Shown here: positions 24,874-33,731 of the stretch, piece after piece
Numbering within the stretch: position 1 is the first letter of the stretch
Layout: every line of letters begins with the position of its first letter
NCBI RefSeq assembly: GCF_001038625.1
Contig: NZ_CP011803.1
Span: 4,712,001 to 4,776,000 of the forward strand
Origin: Clostridium carboxidivorans P7
GTDB taxonomy: Bacteria > Bacillota > Clostridia > Clostridiales > Clostridiaceae
Length of the DNA stretch: 64,000 bases
Reading direction: 5' to 3'
The notes under the pieces: generated by a model
Databases searched by the model: none
What the model saw: the letters and a program-made list of their open reading frames with translations, nothing else
Told to the model about the DNA's origin: nothing
Position numbers and translations under genes: made by a program

Positions 24874-26682
24874 TTGAAATTCAAAAGATCAAGCATACTT
24901 GTAGTTTTTGGCCTCTTTCTAGTTCTATGTATGTTTGGTACATTTACAAATGTAAAGGCAGATGATTCTGTTAGTAGTGGAGTAAGAAATGGGGTAGATA
25001 TAAATAAATCATGGACAGTGAAGTTTAATAAGGAGATAGATAAAAGTACTATAAGTGAATCTAATTTTATAGTAAAAGATGAAAGTGGACAAACAGTTCC
25101 AGTAAGTCTAACTATAGGTAGTGACAATAAGTCAGTGATAGTTTCACCAAAGGTACAATATCAGTATGGAAAAAAATATAGTTTAGCTATAAATAATATA
25201 AAATCTTCATCAGGTAAGAAACTAACACAAGCTGAGAAAATGGAATTTTCAACTAAGAGTGTCAATAATACAAATAATGCATATACTGTTTGCATTGATG
25301 CAGCACATGGTGGAAATGATGCAGGACATGTTTCGGCTTCAGGTGTAAAAGAAAAGGATATAGATTTAGCAGTTGCTTTAAAATTAGGGAAAGCGTTGGA
25401 AAATAGTGGGGTAAAGGTAGTATATACAAGAACTAGTGATAATGTATCTTGGAATAGTGACAATGACTTAAAATCACGTTTTACTATAGCTAATAATGCA
25501 AAAGCTGACTATTTTATAAGCATACGCTGCAATACATATCCAGAAAATCCATCAACTAAAGGTATAGAAACTTATTATAGGGATTCAGATAATGTGGCAA
25601 AACAGTTAGCACAATCAGTTCAAGGTGAACTTGTTAGTAATACTGGATTTAATAATAGAGGAATAAAAGTAGGTTTGCCACAGCATGAAATATTAAGAGG
25701 AACTAATGGAAGTGCTATAATGGTTGAACTAGGATTTATGAGTAATGCAGAAGAAAGTTCAGCTTTAGCTACAAGCGACTTTCAAAATAAAAGTGCTAAT
25801 GATATAGCAAATGCAATTTTAAAATCTTTAAGTTTAGTCAGTAAAAATGTTACTGTAAAATCAGTTTCTGACATTACTGCATCTGTTAATCAGGGTGGTG
25901 CATATGATCTTCCTTTAAATATGACAGCATCCATGAGTGATGGAAACAGCAAAAAGGTTCCTGTAATTTGGAATAGTAAAAAAGTAGATACATCTACTGC
26001 AGGAAGTCATACTTATGAAGGAACAGTGGCAGGATATAGTAAAACTGTGAAACTTGTTTTAACAGTAGTAGCGCCAACTCCAGTTCCAATACCAACTCCA
26101 GTACCAACGCCAGATTCAGGTACAATAATATGTATTGATCCAGGACATGGTAGGGGAAAGGATACAGGAGCTAGTGGTATAAATGGATTGCAGGAAGATG
26201 ATGTCACACTATCAGTGGGGTTAAGATTAGGAAAGATACTTGAGAATCATGGAATAAAGGTAGTATATACAAGAACGCAGGATGAAAGATCAATTCCTAT
26301 GGAGGTTACAACTAGTTTACAACAGCGTTGTGATGTATCAAATAATGCAAATGCCAAGTATTTTGTGGCCATTCACTGTAATTCTTTTGATTCATCATCA
26401 GCATATGGCACAGAGACTTTGGTAAACCAAGATAATCCAGAAGCAACTAAGTTAGCACAAGCTATACAAAATAGTATTGTAAATGAAATAGGTACATATG
26501 ATAGAGGTTTAAAGGATGGTAATTGGCTGTATGTCGTAAAGCATACAAATGCATCAGCAGTATTAACGGAATTAGGATTCCTAACAAATCCTTCAGATGC
26601 TGCGAAATTGAGTAGTGATGAATATAGACAAAAATTTGCGCAAGCTATTGCTGATGGAATATTGAAATGTGTTGGAAAATAG
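24874..26682 (+). CDS. Secreted N-acetylmuramoyl-L-alanine amidase with two Amidase_3 domains
   Basis: 602 residues. Signal peptide 1-29 (cleavage after VKA), Big_5 Ig-like domain about 33-127, Amidase_3 domain A about 136-315, Big_4-like Ig domain about 325-395, Pro/Thr/Val linker (PTPVPIPTPVPTP) and Amidase_3 domain B about 415-600. Domain B has a complete zinc site: DPGHGRG, LQEDD, AIHCN and catalytic TELGF. Domain A keeps AAHGG, KEKD and VELGF but has SIRCN, so the third zinc ligand His is Arg218. Domain A is therefore probably inactive and may only bind wall. TTG start after GGAGGTGG. Confidence 0.92.
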   Translation: MKFKRSSILVVFGLFLVLCMFGTFTNVKADDSVSSGVRNGVDINKSWTVKFNKEIDKSTISESNFIVKDESGQTVPVSLTIGSDNKSVIVSPKVQYQYGKKYSLAINNIKSSSGKKLTQAEKMEFSTKSVNNTNNAYTVCIDAAHGGNDAGHVSASGVKEKDIDLAVALKLGKALENSGVKVVYTRTSDNVSWNSDNDLKSRFTIANNAKADYFISIRCNTYPENPSTKGIETYYRDSDNVAKQLAQSVQGELVSNTGFNNRGIKVGLPQHEILRGTNGSAIMVELGFMSNAEESSALATSDFQNKSANDIANAILKSLSLVSKNVTVKSVSDITASVNQGGAYDLPLNMTASMSDGNSKKVPVIWNSKKVDTSTAGSHTYEGTVAGYSKTVKLVLTVVAPTPVPIPTPVPTPDSGTIICIDPGHGRGKDTGASGINGLQEDDVTLSVGLRLGKILENHGIKVVYTRTQDERSIPMEVTTSLQQRCDVSNNANAKYFVAIHCNSFDSSSAYGTETLVNQDNPEATKLAQAIQNSIVNEIGTYDRGLKDGNWLYVVKHTNASAVLTELGFLTNPSDAAKLSSDEYRQKFAQAIADGILKCVGK

Positions 26683-26701
26683 CAAAATTTTTATTAAATA
26701 A

Positions 26702-26730
26702 TTGACAACTAAAAAGCCTTATAATATAAT
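26702..26730 (+). promoter_or_regulatory. Sigma-A promoter of the ileS leader
   Basis: TTGACA (26702-26707), 17-bp spacer, TATAAT (26725-26730): both hexamers are perfect. Confidence 0.85.
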
Positions 26731-26761
26731 AAAAAGAAATTGTAATAAAAATTTAAAATAT

Positions 26762-27012
26762 ATTAAATTAAAGATGTTGAACAGGAAAAGTATTTAAACC
26801 AAGTTACTTACAGAGAGTGAAGAATGGTGAAAATTCACAGAAAAAGTTTAAAGAAAATCCCCTGGGAGTTAAAAAGCAGAATAAGTTTTAGTGCTTTAGT
26901 AAGTTTTTTCGTTATCCTGCGTTAAAGGATAGAGTATGATTGTGCTTAAAATTTTTACCCATAGGTGGTATAACGAATATAAACTTCGTCCTATTTTGGA
27001 TGAAGTTTTTTT
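26762..27012 (+). promoter_or_regulatory. T-box leader (Ile specifier) controlling ileS
   Basis: Stem I shows CAGAGAGTGAAGAATGGTG and then GAAA followed by specifier ATC at 26857-26859. The T-box bulge is AGGTGGTATAACG, with TGG to pair the tRNA CCA end. Terminator stem AAACTTCGTCC / GGATGAAGTTT (26981-27008) followed by T7. The Ile specifier agrees with the downstream gene. Confidence 0.9.
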
Positions 27013-27093
27013 ATATTGTAAATATTTATAAACAAGTATAAAAAAATTAGAATAGTAAAAAATTACATAATAAAGTAGAAAGGGGCTAAAAAT

Positions 27094-30000
27094 ATGTACA
27101 AAAAAATTGATAATTCTAGAAGTTTTGTGGACATGGAAAAAGATGTAATGAAGTTCTGGGATACTAGGAATATAATTAAGAAAAACTTTGATTTAAATGA
27201 GGACGGAGAATATTTTACTTTTTATGATGGACCACCAACAGCTAATGGAAAACCCCATGTAGGGCATGTATTAACAAGAGTAATGAAGGATTTAATTCCT
27301 AGATATAAGGTTATGAAAGGTTACAAAGTACTTAGAAAAGCTGGTTGGGATACTCATGGACTTCCAGTTGAACTTGAGGTTGAAAAAACTCTTGGTATTT
27401 CAGGAAAACCTCAGATTGAAGAATATGGAGTAGAAGACTTCATAAAAAAATGTAAAGGCAGCGTTTTTACATATGTGAGCCAATGGGAAGAAATGACTAA
27501 AAGTGTGGGTTACTGGGTTGACATGGAAAAACCTTATATAACTTATGATAATAATTATATAGAATCAGTTTGGTGGGCATTAAAGAGCATATGGGATAAA
27601 GATCTTTTATATAAAGGCCATAAAATAGTACCATACTGCCCAAGATGTGGAACAGCCCTTTCTTCACATGAAGTTTCACAAGGATATAAAGATGTAAAAG
27701 AAACATCAGTTTTTGTTAAGTTTAAAGTTAAAAATGAAGATAAATATATTTTAGCTTGGACAACTACACCTTGGACACTTCCAAGTAATATGGCATTAGC
27801 AATAAATAAAAAATACGAATATGTAGAAGTTATAAATAATGATGAGCATTTAATTTTAGCAGAAGCACTTTTAGGAAAACTTGAAGGTGAATATGAAGTT
27901 TTAAGAAAGTTTAATGGAGAAGAATTATTAGGCGTAGAATATGAACCTATGTTTAATTTTGCAACTTTTGAAGGAAAAGCACATTATGTAATTCATGGAG
28001 ATTATGTAACATTAACAGATGGTACAGGAATAGTTCATATTGCACCTGCATTTGGTGAAGATGATAACTTAGTATGTAAGCAAAATGATATACCATTAGT
28101 TAACCTTGTGGATACAGAAGGAAAATTTGTGGATGCAGTTACACCATGGAAGGGCATGTTTGTAAAAGATGCAGATCCTAAGGTTATAGAATACTTAAAG
28201 GAAAAAAATATATTATATAAAGCAGAAAAATTTACTCACTCATACCCATTTTGCTGGAGATGTGATACACCATTATTATATTATCCAAGACAAACTTGGT
28301 TTATAAAAATGTCATCTTTAAGAGATAAATTAGTTAAGAATACAAATAATACAAATTGGTATCCTGATAATATTAGAACAGGAAGATTTGGAAACTTTGT
28401 TGAAAATGTTATAGACTGGGGTTTAAGTAGAGAAAGATATTGGGGTACTCCACTTCCAATATGGGAATGTGACTGTGGTCATAAAGAATGTATAGGAAGT
28501 ATAGAAGAACTTAAGCAAAAAGGAATAGATGTACCAGAAAATATAGAACTTCATAAGCCATATATAGATAATGTAAAATTAAGATGCCCACATTGTGGAA
28601 AAGAAATGACAAGAGTTACAGAAGTAATTGATTGTTGGTTTGATTCAGGATCAATGCCTTTTGCTCAGCATCACTACCCATTTGAAAATAAGGAACTATT
28701 TGAACAAAACTTCCCAGCACAATTTATTTCAGAAGCTGTAGATCAAACTAGAGGATGGTTTTATACATTAATGGCTATATCTACAGTAATATTTGATAAG
28801 AGCCCATTTGAAAATTGTGTAGTGTTAGGGCATGTACTTGACAAGCATGGTTTAAAAATGTCAAAGCATAAGGGAAATGTATTAAGTCCTACTACAGTGA
28901 TTGAAAATGAAGGCGCTGATGCAACCAGATGGTATTTCTATACTGCAAGTGCACCATGGCTTCCATCAAGATTCTACGAAGAAGCTGTACAAGAAAGTCA
29001 GAGAAAGTTCTTAGGAACCTTATGGAATGTATATTCATTCTATGTGTTATATGCAGATATAGATAAATTTAATCCTTTAGATTATAAAGACTTTGTAAGC
29101 GATAATGTAATGGATAAATGGGTTATATCAAGATTAAATTCATTGATTAAGGAAACAGAAGATCATTTAGATAACTATAGAATTACTCAAGCAGCTACTA
29201 ATATTGGAGACTTTGTAGATGAACTTTCTAATTGGTATGTTAGAAGAAATAGAGCAAGATTTTGGAGTGAAAATTTAGGTGATGATAAAATAGGAGCATA
29301 TGTAACTTTATATAAAGTTATTACTACATTGATAAAGATAGCAGCTCCATTTGTACCATTTATGACAGAAGAAATATATCAAAATCTTGTAGTTAATATT
29401 GATAAAGATGCAGTAGAGAGTTTACATTTATGCAAGTGGCCTGAGTATAATGAAAACTTTGTAGATAAAAAGCTAGAAGAAGATATGGAAGAAGCGTATA
29501 AGGTAGTTAGATTAGGAAGAAGTGCTAGAAACTCAGCTAATATTAAGAACAGACAGCCTCTTTCAGAAATGCTTATAAGTTCAAAATCTCTTCCAGAATA
29601 CTATGGAGATATTATAAAGGATGAGCTAAATGTAAATGAAGTAATATTTGGTGCTGATTTATCTAAATATGTTAACTTTGATATAAAACCAAACTTACCT
29701 GTAATAGGAAAGAAGTATGGAAAATTAATACCTCAAATAAGAAAAGAAATTTCAGCAATTAACCAAATGGAACTTGCACAGAAAATGAGAGAAGGAAAAA
29801 CTGTAATAATCTATATTGATGACAATGAGATAGAATTAAATGAAGAAAACTTACTTGTTACAATGCAAGGACTTGAAGGTTTTGCATTTGCTGGAGAAGG
29901 AACTATAGGAGTAGTGTTAGATACAAATATTACTGAAGAATTAAGAGAAGCTGGAAATCTTAGAGAAATTTTAAGTAAAGTACAGAATATGAGAAAAGAA

Positions 30001-30198
30001 AGTGGATTTGAAGTAGCTGATAAAATAAAACTTTATGTTTCATCAAATTCAATGCTTGAAGCAATAGTTAAGAAATTTGAGGAAGAAATAAAGAAAGAAA
30101 CATTATCAGTTGAAGTTGTATATAATGCAAATAAAGAATACAACAGATGCAAAATAAATGGTGAAGATTTCGATATGTTTGTAGAAGTTGTAAAATAA
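27094..30198 (+). CDS. ileS: Isoleucyl-tRNA synthetase
   Basis: 1034 residues, class I synthetase that charges tRNA-Ile and edits valine. HVGH near 48-51 and KMSKH near 589-593 are the ATP-site signatures. The editing domain holds TTTPWTLPSN. Cysteine pairs CPRCG, CWRCD, CDCGHKEC and CPHCG suggest bound zinc. The long C-terminal anticodon region and length fit the IleS2 (eukaryote-like, mupirocin-tolerant) subtype, an inference from length and sequence style. ATG after AAAGGGG. Controlled by the T-box leader. Confidence 0.96.
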   Translation: MYKKIDNSRSFVDMEKDVMKFWDTRNIIKKNFDLNEDGEYFTFYDGPPTANGKPHVGHVLTRVMKDLIPRYKVMKGYKVLRKAGWDTHGLPVELEVEKTLGISGKPQIEEYGVEDFIKKCKGSVFTYVSQWEEMTKSVGYWVDMEKPYITYDNNYIESVWWALKSIWDKDLLYKGHKIVPYCPRCGTALSSHEVSQGYKDVKETSVFVKFKVKNEDKYILAWTTTPWTLPSNMALAINKKYEYVEVINNDEHLILAEALLGKLEGEYEVLRKFNGEELLGVEYEPMFNFATFEGKAHYVIHGDYVTLTDGTGIVHIAPAFGEDDNLVCKQNDIPLVNLVDTEGKFVDAVTPWKGMFVKDADPKVIEYLKEKNILYKAEKFTHSYPFCWRCDTPLLYYPRQTWFIKMSSLRDKLVKNTNNTNWYPDNIRTGRFGNFVENVIDWGLSRERYWGTPLPIWECDCGHKECIGSIEELKQKGIDVPENIELHKPYIDNVKLRCPHCGKEMTRVTEVIDCWFDSGSMPFAQHHYPFENKELFEQNFPAQFISEAVDQTRGWFYTLMAISTVIFDKSPFENCVVLGHVLDKHGLKMSKHKGNVLSPTTVIENEGADATRWYFYTASAPWLPSRFYEEAVQESQRKFLGTLWNVYSFYVLYADIDKFNPLDYKDFVSDNVMDKWVISRLNSLIKETEDHLDNYRITQAATNIGDFVDELSNWYVRRNRARFWSENLGDDKIGAYVTLYKVITTLIKIAAPFVPFMTEEIYQNLVVNIDKDAVESLHLCKWPEYNENFVDKKLEEDMEEAYKVVRLGRSARNSANIKNRQPLSEMLISSKSLPEYYGDIIKDELNVNEVIFGADLSKYVNFDIKPNLPVIGKKYGKLIPQIRKEISAINQMELAQKMREGKTVIIYIDDNEIELNEENLLVTMQGLEGFAFAGEGTIGVVLDTNITEELREAGNLREILSKVQNMRKESGFEVADKIKLYVSSNSMLEAIVKKFEEEIKKETLSVEVVYNANKEYNRCKINGEDFDMFVEVVK

Positions 30199-30218
30199 GT
30201 ATCTGCATGATTTGAATT

Positions 30219-30261
30219 TAAATGTGTATAAGATAACTTAAAAGTCTTATACACATTTTTA
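30219..30261 (+). terminator. Terminator of ileS
   Basis: AAATGTGTATAAGA / TCTTATACACATTT stem followed by a T tract. Confidence 0.8.
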
Positions 30262-30287
30262 CTTTTAACAATGTAAATTAAAGAAAT

Positions 30288-30307
30288 ATTACAAAGGAAC
30301 TTGTAAT
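30288..30307 (+). promoter_or_regulatory. Short palindrome upstream of ccpA
   Basis: ATTACAA AGGAAC TTGTAAT, a perfect 7-bp inverted repeat 55 bp before the ccpA start. It could be an operator, but no regulator can be named; it does not match the cre consensus. Confidence 0.35.
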
Positions 30308-30361
30308 AAAAGGGTTTTATAAGTATAATTATTAAAAGAAAATATAACGGGAGTTGATAAA

Positions 30362-31360
30362 ATGGCAGCATCAATAAAAGATGTAGCAAAGGAAGCAGGA
30401 GTTTCTATAGCTACAGTTTCTAGGGTATTAAATGATGTAGACGTTGTAAATGAAGAAACAAAAAAGAAAGTTTTAGAAGCAATAGATAAGTTAGGATATA
30501 GACCTAATATAGTAGCAAGAAGCTTAAAAACACAAAGAACAAGTACAATAGGAATAATAATACCGGATATATCCAGTCAGTTCTATCCAGAAATAGTAAG
30601 AGGAGCTGAAGATGTAGCTAATATATATAACTATAACATAATGTTATGTAATACAGATTTAGATACTGAAAAAGAAATGGAATATCTAAAAGTATTAAAA
30701 GAAAAAATGGTAGATGGAGTTCTTTATATGAGTAATTCTTTAGAAGATAGCATAGTAAATCTTATAAAGCAATTACAGATTCCTATGGTTTTAGTAGAAA
30801 CTACTAGTAAAGAAGGAAATATACCAAGCGTAACCATAGACAATGAAAAAGCAGCGTTGGATGCTGTGAATTATTTAATTAAGAAGGGCGATAAAAAAAT
30901 AGCTTATATTGGAACCCATGAGGATGCAGCTAATGCTAGTGCATTAAGGTATACAGGGTATAAAACTGCACTAAAACAAAATAGCATAAAATTAGATGAA
31001 AACATTGTACATTTTGGAGGACTAAAAGTATCAGATGGCTATGATGGAATAAATGCTATTTTAGAGAAAGAAAGTATTGACTCAGTATTTTGCTCTAGTG
31101 ATGAAATTGCTATGGGTGCTATAAATGCATTGAGAGACAAGAATATAAAAGTTCCTGAACAGGTAGATGTAATAGGATTTGATAATATTTATTCTGCATC
31201 TGTATTTTATCCAAAACTTACAACTATAGGATTGCCTATGTATGATATGGGATCTGTAGGGATGAGAATGCTTATAAAAATCATAAATAAAAAAGAAGTA
31301 GATAAAGACAGTTATGTTCTTGAGCATGAGTTAATAGAAAGAGATTCTTGTAAAAGATAA
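30362..31360 (+). CDS. ccpA: LacI-family regulator, probably catabolite control protein CcpA
   Basis: 332 residues. N-terminal LacI helix-turn-helix SIKDVAKEAGVSIATVSRVL with the hinge helix NIVARSLKT, then a periplasmic-binding-protein-like core (GIIIPDISSQFYPEIVRGAE). The N-terminal sequence and the absence of a linked sugar operon fit CcpA, the global carbon regulator that binds cre sites with HPr-Ser-P. Another LacI-family member cannot be excluded. ATG after CGGGAGTTG. Single-gene unit. Confidence 0.8.
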   Translation: MAASIKDVAKEAGVSIATVSRVLNDVDVVNEETKKKVLEAIDKLGYRPNIVARSLKTQRTSTIGIIIPDISSQFYPEIVRGAEDVANIYNYNIMLCNTDLDTEKEMEYLKVLKEKMVDGVLYMSNSLEDSIVNLIKQLQIPMVLVETTSKEGNIPSVTIDNEKAALDAVNYLIKKGDKKIAYIGTHEDAANASALRYTGYKTALKQNSIKLDENIVHFGGLKVSDGYDGINAILEKESIDSVFCSSDEIAMGAINALRDKNIKVPEQVDVIGFDNIYSASVFYPKLTTIGLPMYDMGSVGMRMLIKIINKKEVDKDSYVLEHELIERDSCKR

Positions 31361-31503
31361 AAAGTGACAAGGTATACACAAATTATGCACATTTTTTTAA
31401 TATAAAGTTAACAAAAGTTTTTGTTAAATATCTTATAATTAAGGAGAGGTTTCAAAACTTATTATTAAGTATAGGATGCTGTAATTAAAGAAAGGAAAAT
31501 TTT

Positions 31504-32115
31504 ATGGTAGAAAGTTTAATAAATGCAGTTATTTTTGTCCTGGATAAACTCGGATATGTAGGGATTTTTGCTGGAATGGCATTAGAAAGTGCATGTATAC
31601 CTATTCCTAGTGAGGCAATACTGCCTTTTGGAGGTTATTTAAGTTTTACAGGAAGATTAAATTTAATAGCTATGATACTAATTGGAACTATTGGCGGAAC
31701 TGCAGGTTCAATAGGAGCTTACTATTTAGGTAAGCTTGGAGGAAGACCTTTAGTGGAAAAATATGCGGACAAACTAAGAATATCTAAAAGTAAAATAGAA
31801 AAAAGTGATGAATATTTTAATAAGTATGGGGAAAAAATAGTTTTTTTCTCAAGGCTTTTGCCTATAATAAGGACATTCATATCGCTTCCAGCTGGTATAA
31901 GCAAAATGGAATTTAAAAAGTTCACCATATATACTTTTTTAGGATCATTAATATGGAGTATTTTGTTAGGTTATGTTGGATATAAAATGGGTGAAAATTG
32001 GATTATGATTCGTTCTTGGTTTCATATGGCTGATATAGCTGTAGTGGTTTGCATAATTGGGTTTATAATATATAAATTAGTAGCAAAACGTAAAAATATA
32101 AATGTAGAAAACTAG
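31504..32115 (+). CDS. DedA-family membrane protein
   Basis: 203 residues with four to five hydrophobic segments and the VTT/DedA core: ESACIPIPSEAILPFGGYLS, GGTAGSIGAYYLGKLGGRP and FFSRLLPIIRTFISLPAGIS. The last contains the Arg residues typical of the family. Some DedA proteins flip undecaprenyl phosphate or phospholipids across the membrane; which applies here is unknown. ATG after AAAGGAAA. Ended by a strong terminator. Confidence 0.9.
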   Translation: MVESLINAVIFVLDKLGYVGIFAGMALESACIPIPSEAILPFGGYLSFTGRLNLIAMILIGTIGGTAGSIGAYYLGKLGGRPLVEKYADKLRISKSKIEKSDEYFNKYGEKIVFFSRLLPIIRTFISLPAGISKMEFKKFTIYTFLGSLIWSILLGYVGYKMGENWIMIRSWFHMADIAVVVCIIGFIIYKLVAKRKNINVEN

Positions 32116-32120
32116 TAAAT

Positions 32121-32182
32121 AACTTACCTGAAAATAAATGCTTTATATGAAAAGCAGTTCTATTTTCAGGTAAGTTTTTTTT
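32121..32182 (+). terminator. Terminator of the DedA gene
   Basis: AACTTACCTGAAAATA / TATTTTCAGGTAAGTT, a 15-16 bp stem with an internal loop region, followed by T8. Confidence 0.85.
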
Positions 32183-32395
32183 ATTTAGAAACTTAATCAT
32201 ATATTCTGTATGTGGGAAATAGAATCTTATATAGATAAATTTAGAAAAATAGAGATAACAGTAGCAAAGTGCAATCAAATTATAGTAAAGGGGTATTGGT
32301 AAAAGAAACACCGTTAAAAGGTATAAAAAAACTTATTGACTGGTATTTATCACCATGCTATAATTAGCACATAATTTAGATGGGGGGACTCAATA

Positions 32396-33583
32396 ATGAA
32401 AAGTTTAAAAAAATTGGTTGTATTAGCAATTTCTATGACAATGGTTTCTTCTATTTTTACAGGATGCAGTTATGAGGGTAAGTCAATTTCTGATGCATAT
32501 ACAAAAACACAAAAAGCTTCTAGTTCAGAATTTAAAACACAAATTGGACTACGATTTAGTGGAGAAAATCTTTCAACTCAGGAACAACAAGAAATGGGAA
32601 AAGTTATTCCTATGATAAATGGTTCAAAGTTAACTGTGAATGGAAAGATGAATCAAAGCAATAATGGCAAAAGTGGAAAAATGCAAGCAGACATGTTATT
32701 ACAAGTAGGAAATGTGCCAATGAATATGGGACTTTGGGTGGATGCAAATACAGAAAATGATAAAGTTAATTTTAAGGAAATTTTAAAAGTTCCAGATATG
32801 CAATCATCAAAAATGAATGGAAAACAGTATATTGTATTAGATAGCTCAAATATGAATAAGAATGGTACAATGAGTACTGATATTGCTAAAGTTAGTCAGG
32901 ACATGCAAAAAAAGTTTTCGGAAATGATAGTAAAAGATATGGTAAGTTTTGATCCAAAGTTTAAACTTATTACAGATGAAGGAAATCAATACTGGGATCT
33001 TGTAGATGGAGCAAGAAATGTTCATGTTTATGAAGTTAAATTAAATGATAAAAACTTCAAGGATTTAATAAAATATACTTCCAACAGTTTAGTAAGCAGT
33101 AAAGATGCTAGAGATTTCTTAAAAGATTATTTAACTACAGTTGTAAAAGTTTCTTCAGACAAACAACAGGCATCAGTTAGTCAGGCAGAAATAGATAAGG
33201 CATTTTCGGATTTTGAAAAAGGATTACCACAATTTACAGCTAGTATGAATAAAGTATTGAATGCTTTTGATGGAGTACCTATTGTTGGAGATAAAGGAAT
33301 TGTAATTGATTTTGCAGTAGATAGTAATGGATATGTTGTTGGTCAAAAGGGAAATATAGATTTAGTATTTGATGCACCAAAATTCATATCAACAGTTGAA
33401 AGTTTAAGTAATGTTAAAAATAGCAATACAGCAAATAAACTTACAGGTGTATATAAATTAGGTATTGATTTTAATACAAATACTTTTAATATAAATAAAA
33501 ATGTAGAGATAAAATTCCCAGAAATAAATAGCCAAAATTCTATTCAATATGAAGAATTGCTTAGTCAAAAAAAAATTAAATAA
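32396..33583 (+). CDS. Lipoprotein of unknown function
   Basis: 395 residues. Lipoprotein signal peptide with lipobox IFTG-Cys24. The mature protein is polar and beta-rich, with repeated phrases such as KLTVNGKMNQSNNGKSGKMQ and GVYKLGIDFNTNTFNINKN. This is the style of clostridial LppX/LolA-like or copper-amine-oxidase-free surface lipoproteins, but I cannot assign a family. ATG after GGGGGGA. Single gene with its own terminator. Confidence 0.75.
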   Translation: MKSLKKLVVLAISMTMVSSIFTGCSYEGKSISDAYTKTQKASSSEFKTQIGLRFSGENLSTQEQQEMGKVIPMINGSKLTVNGKMNQSNNGKSGKMQADMLLQVGNVPMNMGLWVDANTENDKVNFKEILKVPDMQSSKMNGKQYIVLDSSNMNKNGTMSTDIAKVSQDMQKKFSEMIVKDMVSFDPKFKLITDEGNQYWDLVDGARNVHVYEVKLNDKNFKDLIKYTSNSLVSSKDARDFLKDYLTTVVKVSSDKQQASVSQAEIDKAFSDFEKGLPQFTASMNKVLNAFDGVPIVGDKGIVIDFAVDSNGYVVGQKGNIDLVFDAPKFISTVESLSNVKNSNTANKLTGVYKLGIDFNTNTFNINKNVEIKFPEINSQNSIQYEELLSQKKIK

Positions 33584-33590
33584 TATTTCG

Positions 33591-33621
33591 AGGAGCATAG
33601 ATAAATGCTCCTTTATTTTTT
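33591..33621 (+). terminator. Terminator of the 32396 lipoprotein gene
   Basis: AGGAGCAT AGATAA ATGCTCCT followed by a T-rich run. Confidence 0.75.
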
Positions 33622-33731
33622 TATATAAAGTTCTTGATTTAAAAATTTTTTATTAATTATAATGTATATATAAACTATTAAACTATGATAACATATTTAA
33701 AAGTAATATATGAGAAAAGAGGAAATTTAAA

